DNA of 64,000 nt from Sorex araneus (Eukaryota; Chordata; Mammalia; Eulipotyphla; Soricidae), in assembly GCF_027595985.1 (NCBI RefSeq), contig NC_073303.1:330397679-330461678 (forward strand), in the 5' to 3' direction. Shown here piece after piece: positions 1-11,509 of this stretch. The position numbers were made by a program, and so were the translations under genes. Within the stretch, counting starts at the first letter, position 1; each line of letters starts with the position of its first letter. Below the pieces are notes generated by a model that did not search any database, had not been told where the DNA came from, and saw only the letters and a program-made list of their open reading frames with translations.

Positions 1-184
1 ATTCCTCCGCCCCTCTCGGAGAGTCCGGCAAGCCACCAAGAGTATCTCTCTCACACGGCAGTGCCTGGCAAGCTACCCATGGCGTATTCGATAGGCCAAA
101 AACAGTAACAAGTCTTACAGTAGAGACGAGACTGGTGCCTGCTCAAGCAAATCGCTGAGCAACTGGATGACAGTGCTACAGTGA
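1..184 (+). repeat. SINE, body B, cut by window edge
   Basis: The tRNA-like head is off the left edge. The sequence starts in the CTCTCGGAGAG part of body B and runs through GATATGCCAAAAACAG-type sequence to the GATGACAGTGCTACA tail. Confidence 0.85.
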
Positions 185-389
185 TTCTCCAGCTGGGCAC
201 ATACTCCCCTGCCCAGGAATCATATATCCAGTCTTATTTTTTCAATCTCTGTCATTGGAGAGGGCCTAGAGGTATTGGCACCAAAGGAGTAATAAATGTA
301 CACTGTGATATTGTGGTCAGATTTTGGTTTCTAAAAGGTATTGGTCTCAAAAAGAAAATGAATTGAAAACAATGTTAGGTTTTTTTCTC

Positions 390-1945
390 AATTTGGTTTT
401 GTTGGGGGGCTACTCCTGCTCCTGTGCTCAGGGGTCACTCCCTGCAGTGCTGGAGATTATGTGGTGCCAGAAATCAACCCTGACTCTGGGAGTGCTCCTG
501 TATATGCTCCAATCCATGGCACTATCTTTCTATTCCGGAATCAGGGATTCTTGGAGAACTGGCTGACCCCAGCGATGGGGCAGGGAAAGTACAGGATAGG
601 TTTGGAACATTTCATCAAGTTGCAAGGAACTACTTGAGCACTGGCAGTTCTTCAAGAACACAGGGGCCAGCTTGAGAGGTCTCCTATTGGCCAGATGTGG
701 AACAACTTAAATATCAAAATAAAAAATATTAGTTACAGATTACAACTATGGTTAAAATAAGAATCCACATAATGACAAAAATAGTTTAAAAGTGAATGTT
801 CTTCCTTACAGTAGAATATCAACTTGCTAATATAGAAAAAAAGAAATAATAAAATTAGAAATTTTAAAAAAGTGAAAAAAGGAAAGAAAAAGCATTTTGG
901 CAAATATAGTAAATAATTATTTCAAGGAACATAGATGTTAAAGCTGGTAGGGGTAAACTTCATGAGAAACATATTTATAGTTTCAAAGTATCTTCCTATT
1001 CTTAATTCCAATGGAACAATAATAATAATTGGATCAGAGATATAATATAGGTGTTAAAGTGCTTTCCATTCATGAGGGTGACCCTCATTTTATCCGTGGC
1101 ACCACATATGGTCTCCTGACCACTGCCAGGAGTGATCCCTAAGCACAGAGACAGAATAGGAGTAGCTCACATTCCACTAGCTGTGGCCCTCAGTCCAACT
1201 CCCGGTCCCCAGCCCTACCCCCTCCAACATTACTTTGCTACCAGAGCAAGTAAATAAAGTTAACCTTTTGTTTTTGTTTTTGGTGGGCCTATGTGGTGGT
1301 GCTCAGGGCTTACTCCTGGCTCTGCACTCAGGGGTCACTCTTGGCAGGCTCAAGGGCAACATATGGGATGCTGGGGATTGAATCTGGGTGGGTCATGTGC
1401 AAGGCAAGAGTGCTACCCATTGTACTATTGCTACAGCCCCAAATAAAATTTACATTAATGGGACCAGTAAATCTCAAGTATGTTCTGATGAAATGCACTA
1501 AAAGAATGTGACACAATACACTAGTGGATTGTAACATACATTCTATGGCATAGGCACTGACGTGCACAAAGATCAGAACTAAAGATGTTCTGAGCACTGC
1601 TGCCAGGAGCATGACCCCTCCTGAGCCTGTGTGTAAGCACCATAGTTAATGTGTGTCACCCAGGTAAGAACTACACAGGTGTGTGAGTACCATAACTAAA
1701 CGTGTGACTCCCAGTCACTGAAACCATTGCAGCAATGAAGGGAAGAGGTAAAAATTCTGTACTGCTCTATAAGATAAGTATATCCTCGTGACTGGAAAGA
1801 AAGCAAAATGTACTGAACTCATGCTTTGTATGTGGGAGGTCCGGAACCACTACGGTCCCCCAAGTACTGGTAGGAAAAACCCCAGGTGTATAGTTGGAGT
1901 CATCCCTAGCACTGCCAGGGGTGGTCTCAAACAAATGAAGGCATT
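390..1945. repeat. Cluster of old SINE (body A) copies, with repeat-free stretch between
   Basis: Degenerate body A copies lie at about 395-590 (-), 1,060-1,240 (+), 1,262-1,440 (-) and 1,835-1,945 (+). The minus copies read as TACTCCTGGCTCTGCACTCA followed by the GTGCAAGGCAAG of the head. Between 591 and 1,059 I see only A/T-rich unique sequence. Confidence 0.75.
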
Positions 1946-2020
1946 ATGCAATTATGGGAATGCATTAGAAAAGTTTGAGATATAAATTAAATTACTAGAC
2001 TCTTAAAAAATGCCAGTGTC

Positions 2021-2187
2021 GGGGGCTGGAGCAATAGCTCAGCATGTAGGGCGTTTGCCTTGCACGTGGCCAATCCGGGTTCGATTCCCAGCATCCCATA
2101 TGGTTCCCTGAGCATCACCAGGGGTAATTCCTGAGTGCAGAGCCAGGAGTGACCCCTGTGCATTGCCGGGTGTGACCCAAAAAGAAA
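2021..2187 (+). repeat. Young SINE, body A, with 16-base target duplication
   Basis: Complete copy: head GGGGCTGGAGCAATAGCTCA, B box GGTTCGATTCC, body A ending GTGTGACCCAAAAAG and an A tail. AAAAAATGCCAGTGTC flanks it at 2,005-2,020 and 2,188-2,203. Confidence 0.95.
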
Positions 2188-2204
2188 AAAAAATGCCAGT
2201 GTCA

Positions 2205-2875
2205 GAGGGATATGGTGAAAAAAGAAGCCCTCACTATGGGTGAGAAGGTAATTTTGTTCAGAGTCTATGGAAAAGAGTATGGGACTTCTCCAAAAACTAA
2301 TAGAACACTTATATACCTAGTAATTCCAATTCTTGGCATCTGCCTCCATCCAAAGCACAAAAACATTAATTCAAAAATATATGTGCACACCTGTATTAAA
2401 TGTAGTGTTTTGTATAATAGCCAGGATATAAAAACAATCCAAATGTCCAAAAATATGTGAATAAATAAGTTGTGACGTATGTACACACACACACACAGAA
2501 ATACTTTACTGCATAAGAAAATATGTGATCATGGAGTTTGCCACAAAGTGAATGGATGCAGAGAGTATCATGTTAAGTAATATAGTCATCAGGGAGAAGA
2601 AATAGTACTGGATGATCTCATTAATCTGTGGGATATAGAGAGACAAACTCAGGGAAAACATAATTTTGAACAATGACAAACCTTTGGTCTTGGGTTATTA
2701 AATCTATTAACAGTGGGCGTAGGGTGAGGGAATAAAGAAGGGGCCTATAAAGGGGGCTGCTGGGCTGTCAGGGCTGAAATAAAAACAGAAGGGCCAGAGG
2801 TGACATTTGTATGGGGTGAAGAGTCACGAGTAAGTAAGTTGGTGATGCTGTGTAGTAACTTTGTACCCAAGTATT
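2205..2875 (+). mobile_element. Old L1 3' fragment (end of ORF2 plus 3' region)
   Basis: Translation includes IPILGICLHPKHKN and YNSQDIKT, degenerate versions of the L1 ORF2 C-terminus. This is followed by the usual 'catggatgaa... atcatgttaagtaa... tctgtgggatata' type 3' sequence. Stops and frameshifts are frequent; it is a dead fragment. Confidence 0.65.
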
Positions 2876-2880
2876 ATAAC

Positions 2881-3325
2881 TTTATCACTGTCATCCCGTT
2901 GCTCATCGACTGCTCGAGTAGGCGCCAGGAATGTCGCCATTCGTCCTTGTCACATGCTAGTGTAGCCCAATGGCGTCTGCTTGCTCCAGGAACATGAAGA
3001 GCACGTTGTTCTTACTGCTTTGGGCATATCAAATATGTCACAGGTAGCTTGCCAGGCTCTGCCATGCAGGCGGGATATCCTTAGTAGCTTGCCAGGCTTT
3101 CTGAGAGGTGAGCTTATATAGCTGAACCAGAGGTGGTTTGTGGATGTGTCTCCCACATACCTAATTTTTGGCCATTTAATTTCTTGGTAAACTTGGCACA
3201 AGTTGTTGGGGTCTGGCACAGCAGCAATTTTGGGTGTCAGGAGACCTGAAGGCACCATCTGGCTGCTGATGCACTTGCCCACAGGTACAGATTGACCTGC
3301 TGGTGGCACCATACCCCAAACCCAA
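2881..3325 (-). mobile_element. Chimeric retroposon: L1-UTR-like module joined to SINE body B
   Basis: On the minus strand the 3' part (3,105-2,881) is SINE body B, ending in the CTCGAGCAGTCGATGAGCAA-like tail, but it has no tRNA head. In its place, 5', is about 220 bases closely resembling 8,060-8,285. Confidence 0.6.
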
Positions 3326-3529
3326 GTACTATATAAATATAACTATTATAGTAACCATATTACCTAAACTATAATACAATTTTTCAAATAAAAAAATGCT
3401 GTTGCTACCAAAGTCAGAGGCAGCATGTGAAGAACTATAGCAGTGTTGAAATTAAATAGAGTTGTCAATGAAAAGGAATGTATGATTCTAGATAGGTTTG
3501 AACCAGAGGAAAAATTAAAGTAAAGGATT

Positions 3530-4730
3530 TAATTGGGGTGCTGGAGAGAGTACAGAGGGTAGAATGCTTGCCTGCACACAGAAGATCTGGGTTTGATCCC
3601 TGGCACCCCATATGGTCCCCTGAGCACTGCCGGGACTCTCAGGAGAGTGCAGAGGTAGGAATAACCCCTGAGCACCACTAGGTGTGACTCCCAAATTCAA
3701 AACACAAAAAGGACAAACATGGACAGTTAACAGAATTAGGAAACCAGATATTAATATACCAATATTTTCTGATACATACTGAGAGGTCATGTCTACAACT
3801 TGCAAGTGAGTTAAGATAAACAAATGAATAAAACAGGGGGAGAAGAGAGAGTGATAACAAAATGTACTCGTTTTTTTTTCTTCTGAGTTTTTGGTGGTCC
3901 CAGAGATCAAATATGTGGTATCTGAGGTCAATCTGTGTTAGCCGCATGCACAAGTGCTGTGCCTGCTATACTATCTCTCCAGTCCTTGTTTATTTTTTTC
4001 TAAGTAAAATTACTTCTAAACTGAAAAGTGAACACAGAGTCTGGGGGCTAAGTCAGTGGCTCAGAGCTTTTGCATTACAAGCAGGAGGCAAGGGGCTCAA
4101 TCCCCAGAGCTGCCACATGCTTTGAGCATAATCTTGGCTGTTCTGCTCTTATGATCCCCAGTGCTGCAATTCCCAGCCACATTGCTGCCAGGTATGTGTG
4201 AGCAACTCTCTTACATGGCTGTTCCCCAAAGGCATTGCAAATAAAGATGTGTGAGGGCTGAGAGATAGGACAGGGGTAGGGCAGGACATGCCTGGCATGT
4301 GCCCAACTAGGGCTCAATTCCTGGTACCACGTGTCTCCCAAATATTGACATGTGCAGGCCTGGAAGTCTCTAAACACTGCCAGATATGGCCCTGGAGACC
4401 ACCAGTACCACTGGGGAGGGCTCACGTATCCCTGGCACTGCAAGACTCAAGCAGTATCATGGCCTGGCTGGCTAAGAGTTGCCTTTGGAGCCCTTGGGCT
4501 ATCTGAGCACTAATTAGGAATCTCCTCCAAATGTGTATGCACCAGGACCAGGGAGTTTGACCCCCTGCAAATACATGTATGAGAAGCACTGCTGTGAGAA
4601 CTGTAACAGAATTTGTTTGAGCACCACAGCTAGAAGAGTGTGACCTTCAGTGAGCATTGTGGCTGAGTGTGTGAACCGCAGGGCCAGGCATGTGTGTAGA
4701 CTGCACCCCATTTCCATACCAGACATCAAG
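3530..4730. repeat. Cluster of old SINE copies
   Basis: A body A copy (+) at about 3,535-3,700; a fragment (-) at 3,888-3,986; very degenerate plus-strand copies at about 4,040-4,250, 4,254-4,510 and 4,530-4,730. All keep pieces such as CTGGAGAGAG or CCATATGGTCCCCTGAGCAC. Confidence 0.65.
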
Positions 4731-5587
4731 AGAAGACCAGAAAGAAGAAAATGGAAAGGGAAAATTTATATAAAACGTTTCTATTGGAAAAAAGACCAGA
4801 ATAACATTAAAAGCAAGTTAAAATAACAAAAGAATTTAAAAGACTGGGGAAAGATGTGGGGTTGCCAAAAAATTAGGATAAATGAAACAGTAAGAATTAC
4901 AATTAATGTCCTTAAGTGGAACTGAAAACTGGAGTATTCTAGGACAAATACAAGGAACATGAAATTACAGGGAGGCAGAAATTGGCCCAATTAAGGACCT
5001 GTCAGCAAGCAGTGTTGCTCAACCATCAAATGCTTTATAGAGTAACGAGCAATTTGGAAGCTGTCCTATCTCTCGAAGTATTGAGACAGTGGTTAGGAAA
5101 CCATCTACCAAAATGTCATGGGAAATTAATTATTTCTCATTGACTCCTCCTGGAGAGCAAGCAGTCTTATACCTGGAAGTATTCAGCAAAGATTGGGCAA
5201 TTCTATACACTGTTTCTTGATCATGATCATGATATAAAACCTAAAATCCTTTTCCTGCTCCCAAACTCTAGGAATTTGTGATTGGATCTTTGTCTCCTCC
5301 AATGCTGATGACCCTAAAGATAAGCATGTGTGAGGAATCCGTGAAATGGAAAGTACCCTGGTCACTTTGTGGCTCTCAAACACATTCCAAGTTGTGTTAG
5401 GCTCATATTCATCACTCCTATGGCCACCATTAAATACTATTGCGGGGCTTGCATAGGATTGCTGTCACTCATACCTCCTGCCATTTATTGAGAGCCCGTG
5501 CAAAAGCCCTTGTCTGGCTGGGCTAAACTTATGCTGTAGCCACAGAGTCTGGTCAAGTCTCTGGGAGGAAAGACTAACAATTTCAAA
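4731..5587. other. No recognised feature
   Basis: A/T-rich sequence with no splice-bounded or conserved reading frame that I recognise. Confidence 0.5.
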
Positions 5588-5832
5588 CTCTATCGATAGC
5601 ACAGCGTGTAGGGCTCTTGCCTTGTGCGAGGCTGACCCGGGTTCGATTCCTCTGCCCCTCTCGGAGAGACCGGCAATCTACCGAGAGTATCTCACCTGCA
5701 TGGCAGAGCCTGGCCAGCTACCCGTGGTGTATTCAATATGCCAAAAACAGTAACAAGAAATATCACAATGGAGATGTTACTGGTGCTCACTCGAGCCAAT
5801 CGATGAACAACAGGAAGACAGTGCTACGGTGC
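5588..5832 (+). repeat. SINE, head plus body B
   Basis: Head with A box TAGCACAGCGT and B box GGTTCGATTCC, then body B (CTCTCGGAGAGACCGGCAA, ATATGCCAAAAACAGTAAC) ending GACAGTGCTACGG. Confidence 0.9.
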
Positions 5833-6200
5833 TAGTATCTATCAGAGAGTGGGAAAATCAGAGACTTTGTATCTGAACCTGCCACTCTCCCAGTTTACCT
5901 TGTAGGGACAAGGTGCCAAACTGAATCTATGTCATAGACCAACCCTGTCCCTGGAACCAGGAAATAAAAATCTGTTGCCAGATCATCTTGAGATCTTGTG
6001 GATACTGCCACGGTGGTTCAGCTCAAGTGAACCAACTCAAGTGCTTCTTTCCTGGGACTTGGAGAAATAAACCATCTTTCATGCCTCAACCCAGTAGCAT
6101 GATTCTTTTGGTGCTCATCTGCTGCCATGTTTCCACCTGGCACGATTACCTCTTGGATAATATCAAATTAGTAGCTACTTATCTTTTAAAGTAGTGCATG
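5833..6200 (+). other. Possible old LTR-like sequence
   Basis: Contains AATAAA twice, including AGAAATAAACCATC, in sequence with an LTR-like feel. No paired copy, boundaries or coding sequence seen. Confidence 0.2.
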
Positions 6201-6368
6201 CCAGTGCTTGCAGTGTTTGTATGAGGCCTGGAGCCCACTCCCCTTCCCTACTGCCACTGTGATCTCGGGCACATCCAATGCTCCCCAACCAAGTGCACAA
6301 ACCCCAGACCAAATAGCATCAACAAAAAGGAAGGATTGGAGAAAAAAAATTAAGAGTTCATCGCTGAT

Positions 6369-6595
6369 CCCTCCCTCCCTCCCTCCCTCCCTCCCTCCCT
6401 CCCTCCCTCCCTCCCTCCCTCCCTCCCTCCCTCCCTCCCTCCCTCCCTTCCTTCTCCTTCCTTCCTTCCTTCCTTCCTTCCTTCCTTCCTTCCTTCCTTC
6501 CTTCCTTCCTTCCTTCCTTCCTTCCTTCCTTCCTTCCTTCCTTCCTTCCTTCCTTCCTTCCTTCCTTCCTTCCTTCCTTCCTTCCTTCCTTCCTA
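6369..6595. repeat. (CCCT)n then (CTTC)n microsatellite, about 225 bases
   Basis: A pure pyrimidine run on the plus strand: CCCT units to about 6,447, a CTTCTCC interruption, then CTTC units to 6,595. The long open frames on both strands are products of the repeat, not genes. Confidence 0.98.
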
Positions 6596-6654
6596 AGTGT
6601 AGGAGTTCAGCCACTGGTCAAGCTGACTGAAGCAGGCGTGAAATTCACATTACT

Positions 6655-8285
6655 TTTTTGTAACAATTTTTTTAAATTGAGTATCTGTGAGATAGACCAT
6701 TACAAAGCTGTTCATGAATGGGGTTCAGTCATACAATGATACAACACTCATCCCTCCACCAGTGTACATTCCCACCACAAATGTCCCCCGTATCCCTCCC
6801 AGCATCCCCCCAAACCCCACCGCCTACCCCCAGCCTGCCTCTATGACAGGCACTTTTCTTTATTTCTCCTTTTCCTTTTGTGCATTATGGTTTGCAGTAC
6901 AGGTACTAAGAGAGCATCCTGTTTGTTCAGGGCTTCAGTATTTTTATCGGGTAGGTAAGGTTGTTGGAGTAGCTTTTTAACTGGGTGGCAGCTTTGGGGT
7001 GTGGACCTGACTACCAAGGCTTCTGAAGGTGGGGAAGGTAGCCCATCCTGATCCCGAGAAACCTGGAGATTTCAGTCACAAAATCTGCATACCAGAATTC
7101 TCAGCAGATTGTATCTTGGTGAGGTTCATCCTGAGATGGTGCAGTCTGTTGGGGACATGGCGGTGATTTTGGATTGTGGAAACAAGTGGCTGCTGGGGTC
7201 TCTGCTTGGGCGGACACCAGACTAACCTGCCTCTTCCAATTTACCACAGTCTGTTCAGCCATGTGTGGGTCCAAAATTAACTGCCCCTTTTGGTCTCTTT
7301 AAAGACTTATGTATGGATCTCTGAAGGTAGGCTAGTAGAAGGGCTTTCATGGTGCTGCTGGAGTTGGTTTGTGGGGGTGACTTCTGGATCTTCCCGGAGT
7401 TTAGGGAAGTGGGGGAGGTAGCCCCTTACAACTCTGAGAAAGTCTGGAGATTTCAGTCACAGAACTTGCATACTCGAATTTTCAGCAGGTTAATATCCCA
7501 ATGAGGTCCATCCTGAGATGGTGGAGTCCAGCTGGGGGCATGGTGGCAATTTTGAATTGTGGGAGCAAGTGGCTGCTAGGGGCTCTGCAACAGGCTACCT
7601 CACTCTGATTTACCTTGGTCTGCTCAAAACTGTGCGGACTCAAAGTCTTCACTTTTACCAAGGAAGAGAAATTATTAGATGATGCTTATTCAGCAGGCCT
7701 GATTGTTGGGGAAAATTTCCAATCAACAATATTGAGTTCTGTATGGAAATATGAAATGTACTCAATATATAGAGAGAATAATGGGAATATCATCAGCTAC
7801 TTAGATGGGGGTGGGGTGGGAGGGGGGTGTATTGGGGTTCTTGGTGGTGGAACGGGTGCACTGGTGAAGGGATGGTGGTTTAATCAGTATTTGACTGTGA
7901 CTTAAACCTGAAAGCTTTGTATTTTTTTTCTTGTTTTCACGGTGGTTCAATAAAATATTTCTTTAAAAAAAAAAAACAAAAAAAAAACTGTGCGGTTTCA
8001 AGATTAACTGCAACTTTTGATCTCTTTCAAGACTTATTTATGGGTCTCTGAAGCAAGGCCAGTAAATGAGCTTGTATAGCTGAGCCGAGGTGGTTTGTGG
8101 CTGTGACTCCCACATACCTAACTTTTGGCCCTTTAATTTCTTGGGAAACTTGATCTGGAGTTGTTGGGGTCCAGCCAGAGGCACAGCAACAATTCTGGCG
8201 TATCAGTAAACCTGAGGCATCATCAGGCCTCTAATGCACTTGCTCCGTGGGTACAGGTTGACCTGCTGGTGGCACTGCACCCCCT
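6655..8285 (-). mobile_element. L1-type 3' region with tandem units and a nested insertion
   Basis: The left end (6,660-6,980) is the recurring L1 3' end read on the minus strand. From 6,981 there are two tandem units about 385 bases apart, sharing GAGATTTCAGTCACA at about 7,067 and 7,451, then a third partial unit to 8,285. Confidence 0.6.
7642..7987 (+). mobile_element. L1 3' end inserted into the L1-type unit
   Basis: Plus-oriented L1 3' end: a G-rich run, CACTGGTGAAGGGATGGTGG, CACGGTGGTTCAATAAAA and an A tail. AAACTGTGCGG is duplicated on both sides (about 7,627 and 7,986), which supports a separate nested insertion. Confidence 0.6.
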
Positions 8286-8440
8286 ACATTTATTTCTTCT
8301 AATTCTCTTTCTATATTTTTATTTATTTCAGAGCAAAGATGGCATATTAGAGATTGGCGAACTTTTCCTTTTATTCAGGCTCATATATTTATTCATTTAC
8401 TTATTGATGTAACATTTGTTCAACAGTATAAATATTTAGG

Positions 8441-8515
8441 CCCGGGGTGTGGTTCAGTAGCAGAGCACTTGTCTTACATGTGTGAGGCCTTGGGTTCAAG
8501 CACTAGCTTTACAGG
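8441..8515 (+). repeat. tRNA-Ala-like SINE fragment
   Basis: GGTTCAGTAGCAGAGCACTT and GGCCTTGGGTTCAA resemble a tRNA-Ala-derived (ID-like) element more than the main SINE head. Confidence 0.4.
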
Positions 8516-8709
8516 AGGAAAAAGATTAAAGCAAAGTAGATATTAATTAATATTTGTTTTGGGTACAATGTTATCACACTACATCCACCATACCAAGGTA
8601 GCCATACCTCTCAAAGACACCTTTCTCCCACTCACCTGTCGTAACCTTGGGTCTGTTGTCAAAATCTGGGTTATTTTATAGATATATTTTTTCTCTTGCT
8701 TGTTCTTTT

Positions 8710-8883
8710 TTTTTTTTTCTTTTTGGATCACACCCAGCGATGCTCAGGGGTTACTCCTGGCTCTGCACTCAGGAATTCCTCCTGGCGGTGCCCGGGGGAC
8801 CATATGGGATGGTGGGGATTGAACCCAGGTCGGCCATGTGCAAGGCAAAAGCCCTATCCGCTGTGTTATTGCTCCTGCCTCTG
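8710..8883 (-). repeat. SINE, body A, with target duplication
   Basis: Reads as poly-T, TCACACCCAGCGATGCTCAG, then head complement. TTGCTTGTTCTTT occurs at 8,697-8,709 and 8,884-8,896. Confidence 0.92.
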
Positions 8884-9043
8884 TTGCTTGTTCTTTGTAT
8901 ACCACGTTTGAGATAGTCCAGTGTTTCTGTCTCCCTTTGACTAACTGCACTTAGCATGCCACGAAGCACATTCAATCCTTTTTTGCGGCAAAAGGCAAGA
9001 TCTCATTTTCCCTTGTAGCTGAGTAATATTTCCTTGTTCGTGT

Positions 9044-9044
9044 A

Positions 9045-9112
<68 letters not shown>
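9044..9112. repeat. (TCTA)n microsatellite
   Basis: About 17 perfect TCTA units inside the old L1 fragment. Confidence 0.98.
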
Positions 9113-9129
9113 ACAACCTTTCAAAACAG

Positions 9130-9462
9130 GGGCTTCCTCCAGCAGAACTTAAGAATACTCAGGTCCACACCCAGTGACATGGTCCTGATGGGACAGTACT
9201 TGGTGGTCCCCAGAGCTAATCCACCAGTGCTCAGAGAATGATGGGGTGGAACTCAGGGCACTGTGAGTGCCAGGGATGGAACTCAGGGCACTGTGCATTC
9301 TAGGCATGTTCTCAGCCACTTCAGCTGTATTCCTAGACTCTGTTTTGGGACCACACCAGGCAGTGCTCAGGAGTTACTCCTGCTCAATGCTTACTTCCAG
9401 CAGTGGTCAGCAAACCATGCAGTGCCAAGAATTAAAGCTTTGAGCTATCTCCTCAGTTGTGC
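9130..9462 (-). repeat. Old SINE body A fragments
   Basis: Degenerate minus-strand copies; the clearest is 9,340-9,462 with GTGCTCAGGAGTTACTCCTG. Confidence 0.55.
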
Positions 9463-9493
9463 TATGACTTCTTTACCTACCCATGTTATTTGG

Positions 9494-9740
9494 CGGGGGC
9501 TGGAGCAATAGTGCAGTGGGTAGGATGTTCACCTTGCATGCGGCAGACCCGGGTTCGATTTCTCCGCCCCTCTCAGAGAGCCCCGCAAGCTACCGAGAGT
9601 ATCTCACCTGCACGGCAGAGCCTGGCAAGCTACCCGTGGCATGTTCGATATGCCAAAAACAGTAACAAGTCTCACAATGGAGACATTAATGGTGCCTGCT
9701 TGAGCAAATCGATGAACAACGGGACAACAGTGCTACAGTG
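9494..9740 (+). repeat. SINE, head plus body B, with target duplication
   Basis: Complete copy from GGGGGCTGGAGCAATAGTGC to GACAACAGTGCTACAGTG. ATGTTATTTGG flanks it at 9,483-9,493 and 9,741-9,751. Confidence 0.95.
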
Positions 9741-10449
9741 ATGTTATTTGGGTACTTAGATTGCTTCTTTATCTTGGCTAGTGTGAAAATATCACACAAT
9801 GAACCTAATAAAAATGTGCATATCTTCTTCTGAATTAGTAATTTTGTGCTCTTGGAATAGGCTGGATGTAAAATCTCTGGATGAGATGATGGTTTAATTG
9901 TAAATTTTTGGAAAAATCTTCACTGTTCCACAGAGGATAAACTAGTTAATATTCCCAGTTTGTATTTGTATGATGGATCCTTTGTCTTCACATTGCTACT
10001 AGTTACTTGTTGCTTCTGGATTTTTTTTTTTTGAGTCATCCTGTATTAGGTAGTATCTATCATTTAAATTTGCACTTCCCAGTAACCAGAGCATTTCCCT
10101 GTAAGCCATCTATCTACATATCATCATTAGAAATAGGTCTGCTCAGGTCTTCTGTAATTTTTTTTTTTTTTAGCATTTCCTGATTACTTCTTTGTCAGAT
10201 GGTGTGTGAATGTTTTCCCTATCATTTGGGTGTTCTTTTTTAAATTTTGATGATTTTCTTCCACACTGCTAACTCTCAGTTCGATAAAATCCCATTTATT
10301 TAGCCTACTCCCATCCTTTCAATGGAGTCAAATTACCAAAGGCAGTGAGAATCACTAAAACCATTATTGAGTGTATATATGCATATACATGTATATAAAA
10401 TGAAAAATAAAATATGTATATATACATATATTATACACATATATATTTT

Positions 10450-10612
10450 ATTTATTTTTTTGTCACACCTGGCTATGCTCAGGGCTTACTCCAGGGATCA
10501 GAACACTCAGAGATCAGACCCTGTCAAGGGACCATATGCAGTTCCAAGGATTAAACCTGGGTTGGCCATGTGTAAGGCAAGCACCGTACCCATTCTACTA
10601 CTGTTCCAGTTC
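10450..10612 (-). repeat. Old SINE, body A
   Basis: TCACACCTGGCTATGCTCAG, CCATATGCAGTTCC and GTGTAAGGCAAGCACC mark a decayed minus-strand copy. Confidence 0.7.
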
Positions 10613-10711
10613 TAACTATAGTATGTTTTGAGCATGTTTTATTTTAATGTATTTCATAGGTTTGAGTAAACATCTAATTCTTTAATCCATTTTAACTTTT
10701 GTGCATGGTGT

Positions 10712-11300
10712 GGTAGCTTGCCAGGTTCTCCAAGAGGGAGAACTAGATCATAAGATGTCATGCGGCTGCGAGGCCGAAGGCCTAGCCACAGCCATGCTCA
10801 AGGTCCCTCTCCACACGTTCAGACGAGTCTCACGCATGAAGGAACCGGCAGAGGAACCCAGGTATGTGGGACCCAGGGCTGAGACCTCCAAGGCTGCTCG
10901 GATGGGGACTGGGCGTGTTCTGCCCAGATTTCCCATTTCCCAGTAGCTAGACGGTCACACCCAGGGACTGCCCACCGTGCTGTGTAATCCTGTCAATGGT
11001 CAGCATCCAGAGACTTAAAAGCAAGCTCCGCGTGGCCATGCTCCCTCTGGGAGAACCTGTCAAACTACCTGAAGTTTCCTGCCCACATGGGAGAACCTCA
11101 CAAGGCCCCCATGGTGTATTAATATGCCAAAACCAGTAACAAGCTGGGTCTCATTCCCCTGACCCTGTAAGAGCCTCCAGTACAGCATCCTTGGAAAGAT
11201 GAGTAGAGAAGCTTCTAAAATCTCAGGGCTTGGACGAATGGAAACGTGACTAAGACAGCTCGAGAAATTCGATGATCAATGGGATGATGATGATGATATA
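10712..11300 (+). mobile_element. Composite retroposon: inverted B-body piece, X module, B-body tail
   Basis: Starts with about 30 bases of body B in reverse orientation (TAGCTTGCCAGGTTCTCC). The X module follows (CCCAGTAGCTAGACGGTCAC, ATCCAGAGACTTAAAAGCAA), then body-B-like sequence and a tail ending in GATGATGATGATG. The same modules occur near 42,750-43,480. Confidence 0.65.
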
Positions 11301-11328
11301 TTATAAAAATATAATGTATATATACATA

Positions 11329-11495
11329 TTTGCTTTTCGGGTCACACCCGGTGATGCTCAGGAGTTACTCCTGGCTCTGCACTCAGGAATCACTCCTGGC
11401 AGTACTCAGGGGACCATATGGGATGCTGGGAATCGAACCTGGGTTGGCTGTGTGCAAGGCACACACCCTACCCGCTGTGCTATTGCTCCAGCTCC
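11329..11495 (-). repeat. SINE, body A
   Basis: TCACACCCGGTGATGCTCAG through CCGCTGTGCTATTGCTCCAG; little decayed. Confidence 0.9.
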
Positions 11496-11509
11496 TATAT
11501 TAAATATTT

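Larger units (their letters stand above)
8560..10690 (-). mobile_element. Old L1 fragment, minus strand, split by SINEs and a tetranucleotide repeat
   Basis: Pieces between the SINEs match the L1 ORF2 end/3' region read on the minus strand (for example ACTTAGCATGCCACGAAGCA and GTAGCTGAGTAATATTTCC). Badly decayed; boundaries approximate. Confidence 0.5.

Noticed and set aside
2021-2095. Genuine tRNA gene
   Set aside because: A and B boxes are present, but the head is the SINE promoter: it continues directly into body A and an A tail, with target duplications and dozens of copies.
4731-5587. Possible gene upstream of the SINE at 5,588
   Set aside because: Only short frames; no conserved protein words or paired splice sites.
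6186-6630. Long open frames on both strands (GRKE and PSLP repeats)
   Set aside because: They are translations of a tetranucleotide repeat; such tracts lack stops in several frames.
10701-10946. Frames on both strands at the start of the composite repeat
   Set aside because: Overlapping opposite-strand frames of similar length within a repeat that recurs at 42,900-43,100.
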